Shown here piece by piece: positions 49,904 through 57,823 of a stretch of DNA of 64,000 nt. The translations under genes were made by a program, and so were the position numbers. Every line of letters starts with the position of its first letter. The stretch's first letter is position 1. Location of the stretch: assembly GCA_964408805.1 (NCBI GenBank), contig CAYPAV010000013.1:67549-131548 (forward strand). The letters run 5' to 3'. The DNA is from CAYPAV01 sp964408805 (GTDB lineage: Bacteria > Pseudomonadota > Alphaproteobacteria > UBA8366). The notes under the pieces are model-generated. The model saw only the letters and a list, made by a program, of their open reading frames with translations. It ran no database searches and had not been told where the DNA came from.

Positions 49904-51505
49904 ATGAACAACGTCGATCTCATCGTGGGAACCCTATTGCGGGCGGGGGTCACCCACGGGTTCGGTATCCCGAGTGGAAATGTCCTGCCCTTGATCGATG
50001 CGATGCGCCGGGGCGGCCTGCCCTTCGTCCTGACCGCGCACGAGGGATCTGCCGGTTTCGCGGCCGACGTAATGGGGCGAATGACCGGGCGGCCCGGCCT
50101 CGGCATCGCAACACTTGGCCCCGGAGCCACCAACCTCGCCACCGGTGTCGGCAATGCCTTTCTCGATCGTTCACCGATGATCGCCATTACCTGCAATCTC
50201 GACACCGACCAGCTCGGCCGGCGGCGGCAGATGTGGATCGACCACCGGGCCCTCTTCCAGCCGATCACCAAGGCGAGTTTCGACCTTCGCCCCGGCACGG
50301 TCGAGGAAACCGTGGCCGAGGCGGTCCGGATCGCAATGAGCGAGCCGATGGGTCCGGTTCATCTCGACCTGCCGGAAGACGTGGGCCTCGCCCCGGCCGT
50401 CGCCGGTACGGCCTCGCTGGATTTTACCGCCGGCGCGCTTGATCCCGCGGACGACGGCGCCATCGAGGAAGCCGCCCGGCGGCTCGCGGGCGCGAAACGT
50501 CCGATCGCTGTCCTCGGCGCCTCGTCCATGCGCCTCGAGGATGACGACTTGCCGCGCCGCTTCGTCGAGCGCCATGGCATCCCCTTCGTCACCACGACCA
50601 TGGCGAAAGGCTTGATCGACGAGGTCCACCCTTTGTCGCTCGGTTGCATCGAGCGCGCGCGCCGACAGGTGCAGCGGGACTTTCTGCGGGGAGCCGATCT
50701 GATCGTCGGCGTCGGCTACGACACCATTGAGGTCGAATACGAGGCCTGGATTGGCGAAACCCCGCTATTGCAGATCGATATCGAACCGGTCGACGTCGAT
50801 GACGATGTCCGGCTGGCCGGCGAGGTAACGGGCGATCTCGCGAGTTCGCTCGAACGGCTTTCGGCTCTGTCCCCGATCGGCAACGATTGGACATCGGAAA
50901 CGATCGCGGCGCACCGGACGGCATTCCAAGTGGCGCTTCGGCCCGACGTCTCCGGGTTCGCACCCCATCAGGCGATCGATGCGGTTCGCCGCGTCCTTCC
51001 GGCGGACGGCATCCTGACCTATGACGTGGGTGCGCACACGCACCAGATCGCCAGCCAGTGGAGCGCCCATGGACCGCGGACCTGCCATGCGACCAACGGC
51101 TGGTCGTCGATGGGATTCGGCCTGCCTTCGGCGATCGCGGCCAAACTGGCCCGGCCCGACCTGCCGGTCGTCTGTCTGCTCGGCGACGGCTGCTTTCAGA
51201 TGACCTGCGGCGAGGTTGCGACGGCGCGACGGCTCGGCCTGTCAATGCCGATCGTCGTCCTGGATGACGGCTGGCTTAGCCTCATTCAGGTAAAGCAGTC
51301 CCGCCGTCAATTCCCTCATTACGGCACCACGGTCCTGCCGGAAGTCGGCACCACTCCTCCGCATTATTTCGGCGTGCCGGCGCTGGAGGCTCGTGACGCG
51401 GCGGCACTCGAGGCGGCGCTGACGACGGCGCTCGCCGCAGAGGGGCCGACGGTGATTGAAGCGAAGATCGACGCCGCCCATTACATGGACACGGTTTTCG
51501 ATTAG
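49904..51505 (+). CDS. Thiamine-pyrophosphate-dependent enzyme (acetolactate synthase/2-oxo-acid decarboxylase family)
   Basis: 533 residues: PYR domain (1-165), central (180-320), PP domain (350-520). FVLTAHEGSAGFAADVMGRMTGRPGLGIATLGPGATNLATGVGNAFLDRSPMIAITCN near 44-100 has the catalytic Glu and the G-P-G-x-T-N stretch of acetolactate synthases. VVCLLGDGCFQMTCGEVATARRLGLSMPIVVLDDGW near 423-457 is the Mg/TPP motif GDG (with D-D-G rather than N-N-G at the second site, somewhat unusual). A 2-oxo-acid decarboxylase or carboligase; identity not settled. Its stop overlaps the convergent secreted hydrolase by four bases (TTAG). Confidence 0.83.
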   Translation: MNNVDLIVGTLLRAGVTHGFGIPSGNVLPLIDAMRRGGLPFVLTAHEGSAGFAADVMGRMTGRPGLGIATLGPGATNLATGVGNAFLDRSPMIAITCNLDTDQLGRRRQMWIDHRALFQPITKASFDLRPGTVEETVAEAVRIAMSEPMGPVHLDLPEDVGLAPAVAGTASLDFTAGALDPADDGAIEEAARRLAGAKRPIAVLGASSMRLEDDDLPRRFVERHGIPFVTTTMAKGLIDEVHPLSLGCIERARRQVQRDFLRGADLIVGVGYDTIEVEYEAWIGETPLLQIDIEPVDVDDDVRLAGEVTGDLASSLERLSALSPIGNDWTSETIAAHRTAFQVALRPDVSGFAPHQAIDAVRRVLPADGILTYDVGAHTHQIASQWSAHGPRTCHATNGWSSMGFGLPSAIAAKLARPDLPVVCLLGDGCFQMTCGEVATARRLGLSMPIVVLDDGWLSLIQVKQSRRQFPHYGTTVLPEVGTTPPHYFGVPALEARDAAALEAALTTALAAEGPTVIEAKIDAAHYMDTVFD

Positions 51506-52233
51506 TTTTGAATGCCGAAGAATTTGGTGACGGCCGCCATCACCTCCGAAAAGACGAGCGGCGCTTCGTGACCCATGCCCTCAACAATCAGCCATTCCCG
51601 ATTCTCGGATGTCATCGTCTGCTGGCACAGCTCCTCCATCGAATCGTATTTCCCTTTTTTCCTTCTCAGATAGCGATCAATGGCATCGTCATCCGCGCCG
51701 ATAATCGTCAAGAGCGGCACCTCGGGCGCGACATCGACCCCTAAATCCTGGCAGACGCCGCCGGTTGTCACGATGCCGTCCACTTCTTCGGTAAGCCTAT
51801 TCGCGATAAATGCACCCTCGGAAAAGCCCCAAACGAACAGTTTCTTATCCGGATGGGATTCCCTGATCTGCTCGATTGCATAGGACGTCTGTTTCACCCG
51901 AAATTCGAAGACGGCCACGATGCTTTCCAGGGTGCGGAATTCGTTGTCTGGACACATATGTTCGGAACGAGGGTCGTCGTAACTATCGGGCGCCACGACC
52001 ATGTAGCCGTTCTCGACCAGCAGGTTGCGCCAACCGTCCATCCAGCTCGAGGGGAAATTCAGTTGGCGACAACCGTGCAGGTGAACGACGATTCCCGTGG
52101 TGGGTTCTCCATAGGTTGCCGCCTTGTCGTATGCGAGATGGAAGGTGTCCGCACGCGATGTCCCGGCCAAGACCAAGCTGACGGCAACGGCAAGAATTGC
52201 TCGTTTCACCGGCTTTTCCCTCTGGCGCGCCAA
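51502..52233 (-). CDS. Secreted alpha/beta hydrolase, poly(3-hydroxybutyrate)-depolymerase/dienelactone-like
   Basis: 243 residues with an N-terminal signal peptide (KRAILAVAVSLVLAGTSRA, cleavage expected near residue 28). Mature protein: GIVVHLHGCRQLNFPSSWMDGWRNLLVENGYMVVAPDSYDDP near 48-85 (oxyanion H-G-C), LFVWGFSEGAFIANRLTEE near 140 with nucleophile G-F-S-E-G, IIGADDDAIDRYL near 182 (Asp) and VEGMGHEAPLVF near 223 (His). Similar to small periplasmic hydrolases with a disulphide-like set of Cys residues. Substrate unknown. Confidence 0.82.
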   Translation of the reverse strand: MARQREKPVKRAILAVAVSLVLAGTSRADTFHLAYDKAATYGEPTTGIVVHLHGCRQLNFPSSWMDGWRNLLVENGYMVVAPDSYDDPRSEHMCPDNEFRTLESIVAVFEFRVKQTSYAIEQIRESHPDKKLFVWGFSEGAFIANRLTEEVDGIVTTGGVCQDLGVDVAPEVPLLTIIGADDDAIDRYLRRKKGKYDSMEELCQQTMTSENREWLIVEGMGHEAPLVFSEVMAAVTKFFGIQN

Positions 52234-52364
52234 AACCAGCGACAGCTAATGCATACCATAGCACCGCCCAGAAAAAATCGTCTATCGAAAACCGCATTTC
52301 AGGCGATCTACGAACGCCCGGTATTTCTGCGTCGATGACTCTTCCATTGGACATCGATCACTAG

Positions 52365-52931
52365 GGCGCACCGCTGGTCACGCACATGAGAAAGGCGGAT
52401 GATATCGAGGACGTCATCGAGAGCATCGAGAAACATACGGGCCAGCAGGTGGCGGGCTCCCTGACGCCCGCCCTGACGCACACGGAGCGCAGCATCGATC
52501 TCTTGGCGGAATACGGCTTCAAGTATGTCTGCGACATTTTCTGCGACAACCAGCCGATCCCGCTTAATGTCGAAAAAGGCCGTATGATTTCCGTTCCCTA
52601 TTCGGTGGAGATGAACGACTTCACCCTCTTCACCGGTGCGCGCGTGACGCCGCGCCGGTTTCGAGATCTGCAGAAAGCGTTTTTCGATCAGTTGCTGGAG
52701 GAAGGCGCCGAGCAGGGCTCCGTCATGTGCATCCCGACACACCCTTTTCTCGTCGGGCAACCCTTCCGGATCGATGCCTTCGCCGAGGCGTTGGATTACA
52801 TCACGAGTCACGACGAGGTCTGGGTGACCACCGGCCGCGAGATCGCGGAATATTATTTGGACAATTATTACGACGCGGCCGTGGAAGCGATCGCGGCGCA
52901 TAACGGCGCCCAGTCGAGGAAGGCGCCATGA
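52365..52931 (+). pseudogene. C-terminal remnant of a polysaccharide deacetylase family gene
   Basis: Open from 52365 (just after a TAG), with a first ATG at 52386, about 180 residues. VIESIEKHTGQQVAGSLTPALTHTERSIDLLAEYGFKYVCDIFCDNQPIPL and GSVMCIPTHPFLVGQPFRIDAFAEALDYI correspond to the second half of the NodB-like barrel found in allantoinase (PuuE)-type polysaccharide deacetylases of about 300 residues. The first half, with the metal-binding Asp and H-x3-H motifs, is missing; upstream sequence does not restore it in any frame I read. It cannot be catalytically complete. Its end overlaps the start of another deacetylase gene (ATGA-like, 52928-52931), which shows both were once consecutive full genes of one operon. 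Confidence 0.72.
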
Positions 52932-53494
52932 GCCTGCCCCCTAAAAGCCAGCCCCCCAAAAGCCTGCCCGACGACTATGTGCGATATCCAAGGCGGAAAT
53001 ACGGCATCGACAATGACCGTTACAAATGGTCGATCCTGCCCCGGCGCGACCCCGTCGTCTGGCCTGGCGGCGCCAAGATAGCGCTTTGGGTCGTTCCGGT
53101 GCTGGAATTTTTTCCGCTCGATTCGCCGGCCGAACCGTTTATTCCGCCGGGCGGATTGACGACCCCCTATCCCGATATTCGCGCCTATATCTTGCGCGAT
53201 TACGGCAACCGGGTCGGCGTCTTCCGCGTCTTCAAGGCCTTGGACAGGCACGACATCAAGGCGACGGTTGCCTTCAATGCCAAGGTTGCCGAGCGCTATC
53301 CGTTCCTGTTGGGCGAAGTGACACACAGAGGCTGGGAAGTGATGGCGCACGGCGTCGATATGAGCAAACCGCACCATGGGGAGTTGGACAAGGAGACCGA
53401 GCGCGGCCAAGTCAAGGAAGCCCACATCATGGGTCACGACGGCGTCTGGTCGGCGACCGGCTCGGAAATATTGGCGGCATTTAGAAATCAGTAA
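52928..53494 (+). pseudogene. N-terminal remnant of a polysaccharide deacetylase family gene
   Basis: 188 residues beginning at ATG 52928. RRKYGIDNDRYKWSILPRR, VWPGGAKIALWVVPVLEFFPL and YGNRVGVFRVFKALDRHDIKATVAFNAKVAERYPFLL, then GWEVMAHGVDMSKPHH, are the first half of the same deacetylase family: the metal site region (M-A-H-G) is present but the rest of the barrel is lost after about residue 165, and the ORF ends with unrelated codons (GSEILAAFRNQ then TAA). Together with the preceding C-terminal half this leaves the middle of a former two-gene segment, cut at both ends. Either a genomic-island scar or a deletion/rearrangement; function most likely lost. Confidence 0.72.
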
Positions 53495-53700
53495 CGTTGG
53501 AGACCGGTACCGGTTACCACAAACCTCCGTTACCCTCGGCGGTTCCTTGAAATTCGAGACTTGGGAAATGGATGTCCGGAATCACGGGGAAAGCGGAAGA
53601 AGTTCCGGACGATGGAAACCTGCCGGTCCCGACCCGGTTCGGGCCTTCTTGAGTTCTATCGACGGGAAGGTCTTTGCCGAGAGAACATTTGGTACAACGC
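53495..53700. other. Gene-free scar with palindromes after the truncated deacetylase
   Basis: About 200 bp without a credible gene. A perfect 12-bp palindrome ACCGGTACCGGT lies at 53503-53514, eight bases after the stop of the truncated gene. Further on, TCCGGAA (53575-53581) and TTCCGGA (53603-53609) form an inverted repeat with a 21-bp spacer. Either could be a recombination or protein-binding site left where the deacetylase gene was cut, but neither resembles a known integrase site to my eye. Confidence 0.4.
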
Positions 53701-54165
53701 TCAACGTCGACCCAAATGGAACAAAGTCATACCGAGGATCGTACCCACTTCTTTTCCAGTGTCGACCATCGGTAAAAACACTCGTTCCAAAGCTGCAAAA
53801 TCCTTTTCGAAATTGAGGCGCGGTTTTCCTTTCCAATAACGGATGGTTCCTGAATTCGCGACCGCCTCCATGTCGGCGCATGTCTCCGTCTTCTCGAAGT
53901 GCGGGAAAACATCGTTGAGCCAACGTCCGGTGTGGTCTTTTCCATGAAACTCGACCACACGCGTCCCAATCAGGCGAAGCTGGAATTGGAGCGGATCTCG
54001 ATGGATATCCACCAAATAGATGTGAGGTAGCAATTGAGGAATGGAGACGGGATCAAATTGCTTGCGACGGGGAAGGCAGTCGTCAGACGAAAGCGAACGC
54101 CAATATTCAACAATCGCTTTGATCCTAGAATCCCATTCGCTTGTATCCGTCAAACACTGAAGCAT
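53701..54165 (-). CDS. PAS_5-type PAS domain protein
   Basis: 154 residues, a single PAS_5 domain: YWRSLSSDDCLPRRKQFDPVSIPQLLPHIYLVDIHRDPLQFQLRLIGTRVVEFHGKDHTGRWL in the first half, LERVFLPMVDTGKEVGTILGM in the second. Same plan as the protein at 18203-18718 (the stretch L-L-P-H-I-Y-L-V-D-I with R-L-I-G-T-R-V versus S-L-V-D-I-L-D with R-V-F-G-T-E-L). No output domain. Base composition is lower in G+C than its neighbours, in keeping with the disturbed region around it. Possibly a stand-alone signal-input protein. Confidence 0.8.
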   Translation of the reverse strand: MLQCLTDTSEWDSRIKAIVEYWRSLSSDDCLPRRKQFDPVSIPQLLPHIYLVDIHRDPLQFQLRLIGTRVVEFHGKDHTGRWLNDVFPHFEKTETCADMEAVANSGTIRYWKGKPRLNFEKDFAALERVFLPMVDTGKEVGTILGMTLFHLGRR

Positions 54166-54430
54166 CGGGATTCAGACCAGCATTAAAAACACTTTGGTTA
54201 TGTATTTTGATTTTATATTACGTGGTGTTTTTAGTGTATCGTGAATCAAGAATCCGTGATGGGCTTGAATGCCGAAATCGTCGGAAAAGCACAAAAGGCT
54301 TCCGCTACCGCACACCGACGGTTTCCGGTTGACTGCACAGTCGCAACCTTGCCGCCGGTCCGCAACAATCAGTCAAAGGGCATTTGACATAGGTTGACGC
54401 GCGGCGGAGGCCGTTCAGCGCAGCATTTCA
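54166..54430. promoter_or_regulatory. AT-rich upstream region of the PAS_5 gene, inverted repeat 54184-54233
   Basis: 265 bp with no gene; strongly AT-rich between 54180 and 54250. TAAAAACAC (54184-54192) and GTGTTTTTA (54225-54233) are a perfect 9-bp inverted repeat around a 32-bp AT-rich spacer, lying just upstream of the minus-strand PAS_5 start. It could hold the promoter and an operator for that gene. The rest (54250-54430) is featureless apart from the tail beyond the amidase stop. Confidence 0.45.
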
Positions 54431-55834
54431 TCACAGCTCGGGCCGCTTGTCGGCCCAGGGCCGGGCCGCTTCGAAGGCGGCGGCGGCGCGTAGTACGCCA
54501 AGATCGTCCAGCCGCCGCCCGACGATCTGCAGCCCCACCGGCAGACCTTCGTCCGTGAAGCCGCAGGGGACGCTGGCCGCCGGATTGTGCGAAAAATTGA
54601 ACGGGTAGGAGAACTCCGCCCATCTCACCCAATCCCAATCATGCGCCGGCCAATCCTCGGGCTGCAGGCGATCGGCGGGGAATGCAGCGACGGAAACCGC
54701 CGGGGTGAGCAGCAGGTCCCAATCCTCGAACCAGCCGTGGATGGCGGCGATATAGTCGAGCTTCCGCTGGCGCATCGCCAGATAGTCCGCAGCGCTCGGG
54801 TCCCCCGCCGCCCTGATGCAGGCGACCAGCCCCGGGTCCATCTTGTCGCCCCATTCTTCGAGAAACGGCCGGAAGCGCAGCTCATGCGCGGCCCAGAAAA
54901 AACGGATCAGCTCCGGCCCGTCCCCGGTCCAGGGCGGGGTTAGCTCCTCCACCTCGGCGCCCAACTCCGCAATCGCATCGGCTGCCTTCCTGACCAGCTC
55001 GGCGACTTGGCCGTCGACCCGCGCATGCCCCAAATCCGGGCTGTAGGCGACCCGCAACCCCTTGAGATCGCCCGACAGAAGTGCGGGGTAGTCGGCCGGC
55101 GGCGCCTCCAGGCTGTAATGGTCCAGCGGGTCCGGCCCGGACATGACCCGCAGCATCAGCGCGGAATCGGCGACCGTGCGGGTCATCGGCCCGGTATGGG
55201 AAGTCTGGTCGCCATTCGCCACCGGCGCGTTGGCGACCCGCCCGAAGGACGGCTTGAGCCCGAAAACCCCGCAAAAATGTGACGGCATGCGTACCGAGCC
55301 CGCTCCGTCGGAGCCCTGATGCAGCGGCCCGTAGCCGGCCGCCGCCGCCGCCCCCGCGCCGGCCGAACTGGCGCCGGCGTTGTAGCCCAGCTTCCACGGG
55401 TTATGGGTGATCCCGGTCAGCGGGCTGTGGCTGACCCCCTTCCAACCGAACTCCGACGTCGTCGTCTTGCCGAGGATAATCGCTCCCGCCTCACGCAGCC
55501 GGGAGACGAAGGGCGCGTCCACGGCGCCGATATTGCCGGCTTCGATGTGCGAGCCGCGCTGGAACGGCAGTCCTTCGACCGAGGACAGATCCTTGATCGT
55601 AACCGGGATGCCGTGCAGCGGGCCGAGGCGCGAGTCCGTGGCATTTAACGCCGTCTCGGCGGTCTTGGCTTCGGCCATTGCCGCGTCGGCGGCCAACGCC
55701 ACGAAGGCGTTGAGTTTGGGCTCCAGCGCCTCGATCCGCGCCAGCACGGCGGTCATCAGTTCCACCGGCGACAGTTTCTTGTCGCGGATCAACGCCGCCG
55801 CCTCGCCCGCCGGCATAAAACAAAGATCGTCCAT
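54431..55834 (-). CDS. Amidase (amidase-signature family)
   Basis: 467 residues. Catalytic triad of the AS family: Lys in GIPVTIKDLSSVEGLPFQRG near residue 80, cis-Ser in YNAGASSAGAGAAAAAGYGPLHQGSDGAGSVRMPSHFCGVFGLKPS near 154-200 (G-S-D-x-x-G-S-x-R supplies the nucleophilic Ser). Substrate pocket lining is not informative. The end LPVGLQIVGRRLDDLGVLRAAAAFE is standard. Hydrolyses an amide or ester of a carboxylic acid; may feed the aromatic acid pathways nearby. Upstream is the decayed stretch 55835-56166. Confidence 0.88.
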   Translation of the reverse strand: MDDLCFMPAGEAAALIRDKKLSPVELMTAVLARIEALEPKLNAFVALAADAAMAEAKTAETALNATDSRLGPLHGIPVTIKDLSSVEGLPFQRGSHIEAGNIGAVDAPFVSRLREAGAIILGKTTTSEFGWKGVSHSPLTGITHNPWKLGYNAGASSAGAGAAAAAGYGPLHQGSDGAGSVRMPSHFCGVFGLKPSFGRVANAPVANGDQTSHTGPMTRTVADSALMLRVMSGPDPLDHYSLEAPPADYPALLSGDLKGLRVAYSPDLGHARVDGQVAELVRKAADAIAELGAEVEELTPPWTGDGPELIRFFWAAHELRFRPFLEEWGDKMDPGLVACIRAAGDPSAADYLAMRQRKLDYIAAIHGWFEDWDLLLTPAVSVAAFPADRLQPEDWPAHDWDWVRWAEFSYPFNFSHNPAASVPCGFTDEGLPVGLQIVGRRLDDLGVLRAAAAFEAARPWADKRPEL

Positions 55835-56166
55835 TGCACGCCCCGCCCAGTAAATTCCCTGTCAGGAACGATAGTCCCGCGCGCCAATCTATCCAATCGA
55901 CGCGGCGAAGTTTCGCATATTGCCAGCGCGAAACAGACTGCGCCGTGACCTGGGCGTCGATTCCGATCGTGGAACACCTCGATATAATCGAACAAGCCTC
56001 CCCAGGTTCTTCCGCGCCCCGACCTCACGCCTCCACGACTTTACCTAACGCCGCGGCGAAGCCGTCGCCGCCGAACTGGCTTCGGAACCAAATATTGCCA
56101 AGCTCCGGATGGCGGCTATTTAGCTGACAGCCGCCAACATCGATCCTTCATCGGGAGACGACCGCC
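55835..56166 (-). mobile_element. Decayed patch with a short IS3-type transposase remnant (55955-56003)
   Basis: No intact gene in 332 bp. On the minus strand 56003-55955 reads GLFDYIEVFHDRNRR, which matches the C-terminal signature of IS3-family transposases (F-x-Y-I-E-x-F-Y-N-R-x-R before HSALG); the following HSALG is lost. No inverted repeats or duplicated target site could be paired with it. A second minus-strand stretch, 56129-56026, reads QLNSRHPELGNIWFRSQFGG and then DGFAAALGKVVEA, ending in TGA, and looks like the C-terminus of some former protein that I cannot name. GGCGGCT (56111-56117) and AGCCGCC (56129-56135) form a possible hairpin upstream of the GMC gene. Confidence 0.45.
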
Positions 56167-57813
56167 ATGGCCCCCACCGAGAACACCAGCTTCGATTATA
56201 TCGTCGTCGGCGCCGGCTCAGCCGGGGCGGCGGCGGCGGCGCGGCTGTCGGAAAGCGGGGCTTATCGGGTGCTTTGCCTGGAGGCGGGCCGCGAGGGCTC
56301 GGACTTCTTCTGGTCGCGCCTGCCGGTCGGAATCGCCAAGCTGATCGACAACCCTGCCGTCAACTGGTGCTACGATTCGGAGCCCGACGAGGGATCCGGC
56401 GGCCGGCGCATCCCAGTGCCGCGCGGCAAGATGCTCGGCGGCTCCAGCTCGATCAACGGCATGGTCTTCATGCGCGGCCAGGCCCAGGACTACGACCAAT
56501 GGGCGCAGCTCGGCAATCGCGGCTGGAGCTACCGGGAGGTGCTGCCGATCTTCAAGCGGATGGAGAGCTACGACGGCGGCTCGGACGAGTATCGCGGCCG
56601 CTCGGGCCCGCTCCGCGTCTGCGATACGCCGCGCCACCAGGTGCCGCTCCTGGAGAAGATCATCGAAGCGGCGGAGACGATCGGCCTTCCCTTCAACCCG
56701 GACCTGAACGGCGAGACCCAGGAAGGTGTCGGCATGTCCCAGGTTACCATTGCCCGGGGCCGGCGGATGTCGACCGCCTATTGCTATCTCGATCCGGCGC
56801 GGGGACGGCCCAATCTCACGATCGAACAGGAGGCGATGGCCGAACGCCTGATCCTGGAAGGCAAGCGCTGCGTCGGTGTGCGCTATTCGGTGGGCGGCCG
56901 GGTGGTCGAGGCCCGCGCTTCGCGCGAGGTCATCCTCTCCGGCGGCTCGATCAATTCGCCGAAGCTCTTGGAGCTCTCGGGCATCGGGCAATCGGACCTC
57001 TTGCGCGCCCACGGTATCGAGCCGCTGCACGAATTGAAGGGTGTGGGCGAGAACCTCCGCGACCACTACAGCCCGCGGGTCAAATTCGCGATCACCGAGC
57101 GGAATGCCACCTTCAACGACAATGCGCGGGGCTGGCGGCTGATGCGGGAGGCGGCGAAATACGCGCTCTTCCGCGACGGCTTTTTGGCCCGCACTTCGGT
57201 GCCGGTGCGGATGTATTTCCGGACGCGGGAAGGGCTTGAGACGCCGGATGCGACGATCTCCGTCCTGCCCTTCATTTACGAGATGGCGGGGCGCGAACGA
57301 CGGATCGCGAAGCAGGCCGGCATCACCATGAACATCAACGTGCTGCGCTCGGAAAGTCTCGGCTCGATTCACATCAAATCCGCCGATCCGGCCGCGCCGC
57401 CGGCGATCCGCTTCAACTTCCTCTCAAGCCCGAACGACCGCGATGGCCTGCTGGCGGCGATGCGAAAAGCCCGCGAGTTGATGGCGACCTCGCCACTCGC
57501 CGAGATCACCGGAGAGGAACTGGCCCCCGGCACGGACAAGCAAACCGACGAGGAGCTGCTCGATTGGGTGCGCGGCAACGCCGAAACCACTTACCATCCG
57601 GTCGGCACCTGCAAGATGGGCCAGGACGTGATGGCGGTCGTCGACGACCAGCTGCGAGTTCACGGCATCGAGCGCCTGCGCGTCGCCGACGCCTCGATCA
57701 TGCCGACGCTGACGTCGGGCAACACCAATGCGCCCTCGATCATGATCGGCGAGAAATGCGCGGAAATGACGCTCCGCGCCGCCGAGACGGACGAACGCCG
57801 CCCGGCGGCGTAA
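56167..57813 (+). CDS. GMC-family oxidoreductase (choline/alcohol dehydrogenase-like)
   Basis: 548 residues. FDYIVVGAGSAGAAAAARLSESG is the N-terminal FAD motif; RGKMLGGSSSINGMVFMRGQAQDYDQW near residue 83 and EVILSGGSINSPKLLELSGIG near 256 are the two GMC signatures; the catalytic His is in TTYHPVGTCKMGQD near 477 and the partner Asn/His in SGNTNAPSIMIGEKCAEM near 518. Closest in style to choline and PEG/polyvinyl-alcohol dehydrogenases of proteobacteria; substrate not determined. Cytosolic, no signal. Single gene, convergent with the cyclase-TPR gene (10 bp). Confidence 0.9.
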   Translation: MAPTENTSFDYIVVGAGSAGAAAAARLSESGAYRVLCLEAGREGSDFFWSRLPVGIAKLIDNPAVNWCYDSEPDEGSGGRRIPVPRGKMLGGSSSINGMVFMRGQAQDYDQWAQLGNRGWSYREVLPIFKRMESYDGGSDEYRGRSGPLRVCDTPRHQVPLLEKIIEAAETIGLPFNPDLNGETQEGVGMSQVTIARGRRMSTAYCYLDPARGRPNLTIEQEAMAERLILEGKRCVGVRYSVGGRVVEARASREVILSGGSINSPKLLELSGIGQSDLLRAHGIEPLHELKGVGENLRDHYSPRVKFAITERNATFNDNARGWRLMREAAKYALFRDGFLARTSVPVRMYFRTREGLETPDATISVLPFIYEMAGRERRIAKQAGITMNINVLRSESLGSIHIKSADPAAPPAIRFNFLSSPNDRDGLLAAMRKARELMATSPLAEITGEELAPGTDKQTDEELLDWVRGNAETTYHPVGTCKMGQDVMAVVDDQLRVHGIERLRVADASIMPTLTSGNTNAPSIMIGEKCAEMTLRAAETDERRPAA

Positions 57814-57823
57814 AGGCGCTGCG

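Noticed and set aside
52386..52931. An intact small deacetylase starting at ATG 52386
   Set aside because: It contains only the second half of the barrel and none of the metal-binding motifs.
56111..56135. Hairpin GGCGGCT/AGCCGCC as a rho-independent terminator
   Set aside because: No T-run follows on either strand and no complete gene ends there.
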